A stretch of 64,000 nucleotides of DNA, taken from Aulostomus chinensis (taxonomy: Eukaryota > Chordata > Actinopteri > Syngnathiformes > Aulostomidae). Shown here in pieces: positions 62,617 to 64,000 of the stretch (within the stretch, counting starts at the first letter, position 1; every line of letters begins with the position of its first letter). Location: contig JBBMOA010000015.1 in assembly GCA_037954235.1 (NCBI GenBank), positions 22,982,069 through 23,046,068 on the forward strand, read 5' to 3'. The notes beneath the pieces were generated by a model. It made no database searches. It saw nothing but the letters and a program-made list of their open reading frames with translations, and was not told where the DNA came from. Made by a program: the position numbers and the translations under genes.

Positions 62617-63859
62617 AAGTGGTGGGCCGTCAGGGCCAGCAAGGCCTTCTCTGCTGGCCTACCATAACCACAAATCATGATAATAATTATAATGCAAGTT
62701 AATTTAATTTTAAATTTATTTTTCATAAATATGTACATAAAATTTTTCTCCTCGATTCTCTTCATGTCATATTATTGCCATGTGGTTACGCCCCTTTTTT
62801 ATTTCAAGGTTAAAGTTTTTATCCAATCAGAATTCAGCTAGCTTGCGTTGCTAGGCTCTATCATATCTTCAGAAGGCCTTCAGAATCAACAGTGTAGGCA
62901 TCAGTGCGCTAAATGAACGGGCACATATCATTAGTTGTGACAGCCAATCAGATCACGAGTTGGTGACAGTAAAGCCAGCTAGAGGGCCTCATACTAAATG
63001 TAACATGTACGCGTCCTGTAAATGGATACTCACTTGTGAGGGTCTGAGCAGAGGCAGTGCTATGTAGAATAACCAAGCCGCATGTGCAGACTTCTAGCTG
63101 ACAAATCAAATATTTCTCACTTTTTTAACCCACAGTGGCTGAAGGAGGTGAAGATTTGATTGCAGATATACTTGAAAGGCCATTATCAAGGCTGACCTTT
63201 CAAGAGCAGTTAGATCTTGTGAGAAGTGGACGGCCTGTCCCAGGCAGGGTTTGTCCGCCACTTTCAGTCAAGGAACTGTGAGTGGTACATCTGGCTCACG
63301 GCTTCCAAGGGGCGCAGCAAATTGTTCTGCTGGGATTGCCTTTTGTTTTCAACCAATAAATCTGGTGTTTGGAGCTTCACTGGATTTGCGAACTTAAATT
63401 GTTTTACCAAAGCAGCAACGAGACAACAAAGTGCAGCTGGACACATGCTTTTAAAAACTTTTGGTGACACCTGAGTGGATCTTCAGCTCAACGAACAGCA
63501 ATTTAGCGTACAATATTGTTAAAGCTTGCCTATTTTTGGTGGACTTATTAAAACTTTCTGTACAAATATTTTTAAATTGCCTTTTAATTTTAAGTTTTGA
63601 CAGCGATACAATGCTAAGTTTTAATTGCTGACGTGGGTTTATTTAATTTTTAAATGCTCAGGAAAACAGCCTGTGTTGTATACAAGGTGTTGTACATGAT
63701 TAAGGTGATACAACACCCAGTAGTGCATAAGTGTGCTTCTGCATATGATTTCTCAATTTGTGGTGTCATAAATTATGGTGTTATGAGGGGTATTAAATCA
63801 AGTTGGACTAAGTAGGACATCACTGAAGGCCTCGGAGTGAAATGCACGGCCTGCCACTG
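62617..63859 (+). mobile_element. hAT element remnant, TTF/ZMYM-type, with perfect 8-bp TSD
   Basis: The left end AAGTGGTGGGCCGTCAGGGC and the right end ACGGCCTGCCACTG are imperfect inverted repeats (CAGTGG-GGCCGT type). It is flanked by the perfect 8-mer ATAGTCAC (62609-62616 and 63860-63867). The 1243-bp unit encodes only the N-terminal part of a transposase (next entry) and has lost the catalytic and dimerisation regions by internal deletion. Confidence 0.9.
63133..63474 (+). pseudogene. hAT transposase N terminus with TTF-type zinc finger, frameshifted
   Basis: One frame reads GGEDLIADILERPLSRLTFQ, then EQLDLVRSGRPVPG, up to a stop near 63281. A second frame (63226-63474) continues with FVRHFQSRNCEWYIWL, SKLFCWDCLLFS, SGVWSFTGFANLNCFTKAA and SAAGHMLLKTFGDT. 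The W..L, C-x2-C-LLF, W..TGF and later H pattern is the TTF-type zinc finger that precedes the catalytic core in ZMYM-like hAT transposases. A frameshift between RSGRP and VRHFQ and loss of all sequence after KTFGDT make it non-functional. The finger would have bound DNA. Confidence 0.8.
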
Positions 63860-63867
63860 ATAGTCAC

Positions 63868-64000
63868 AAATAACAACATTTTTCAGCAACTGAAAAGCAC
63901 AGAGGCAGTGATGTGATGATTTACAACATATGACATACAGTACATTGCAAGTCTGAGTAAGTAGGCAGGGTGGGTTGGCAGATGGCAGCAACAAATGCCA
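63868..64000. other. Intron or upstream sequence, nothing recognised
   Basis: Short flank of the hAT element up to the window edge. Confidence 0.5.

Overview
The window looks like vertebrate, most probably ray-finned (teleost) fish, nuclear DNA. It has small exons with canonical GT/AG borders separated by kilobase-scale introns. It is rich in tRNA-headed SINEs with (TGGA)n-like tails, L2/CR1-like and RTE-like LINE fragments, hAT elements, (CA)n/(TA)n/(GT)n microsatellites and poly-C runs. Nothing bacterial, phage-like or CRISPR-like is present.

Only one host gene could be supported. Five consecutive coding exons on the minus strand (51057-51206, 38892-39041, 29959-30116, 27973-28123, 10123-10228) join in frame with no stop codon. 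They encode Ig domain 1, Ig domain 2 and the first half of Ig domain 3 of a Kirrel/Neph-family cell-adhesion receptor, closest in my reading to KIRREL3. The signal-peptide exon lies beyond the right edge. The rest of Ig3, Ig4-5, the membrane segment and the cytoplasmic tail lie beyond the left edge, or were not recognised in the leftmost 10 kb. Introns inside the window are about 12.0, 8.8, 1.8 and 17.7 kb.

Everything else is intronic and largely made of transposable elements. From left to right: a SINE with its target-site duplication (47-430); an L2-like LINE 3' end (3534-4334); a P-element-like unit with a broken THAP domain (9176-9947); a decayed Ty3/gypsy pol (about 12950-15000); SINE, hybrid-SINE and LINE-tail copies (15-18 kb); a solo LTR with a 5-bp duplication (18862-19208); a palindromic hAT MITE with a perfect 8-bp duplication (21790-21993); an RTE-like LINE fragment (23031-24778); SINE copies (25-43 kb); two LINE copies of one family (44.6-46.7 kb); a hAT element nested in another hAT element (47109-49449); a third copy of that LINE family, carrying a MITE (57010-59013); a long-TIR foldback element (60486-61039); and a hAT remnant with a TTF-type zinc finger (62617-63859).

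I did not find a new multi-gene system. The most informative signals are the nested hAT pair, the THAP-bearing element, a recurrent SINE chimera, and position-specific poly-C expansion inside one SINE family. Assignments rest on reading the sequence and on remembered family features; no database search was run.
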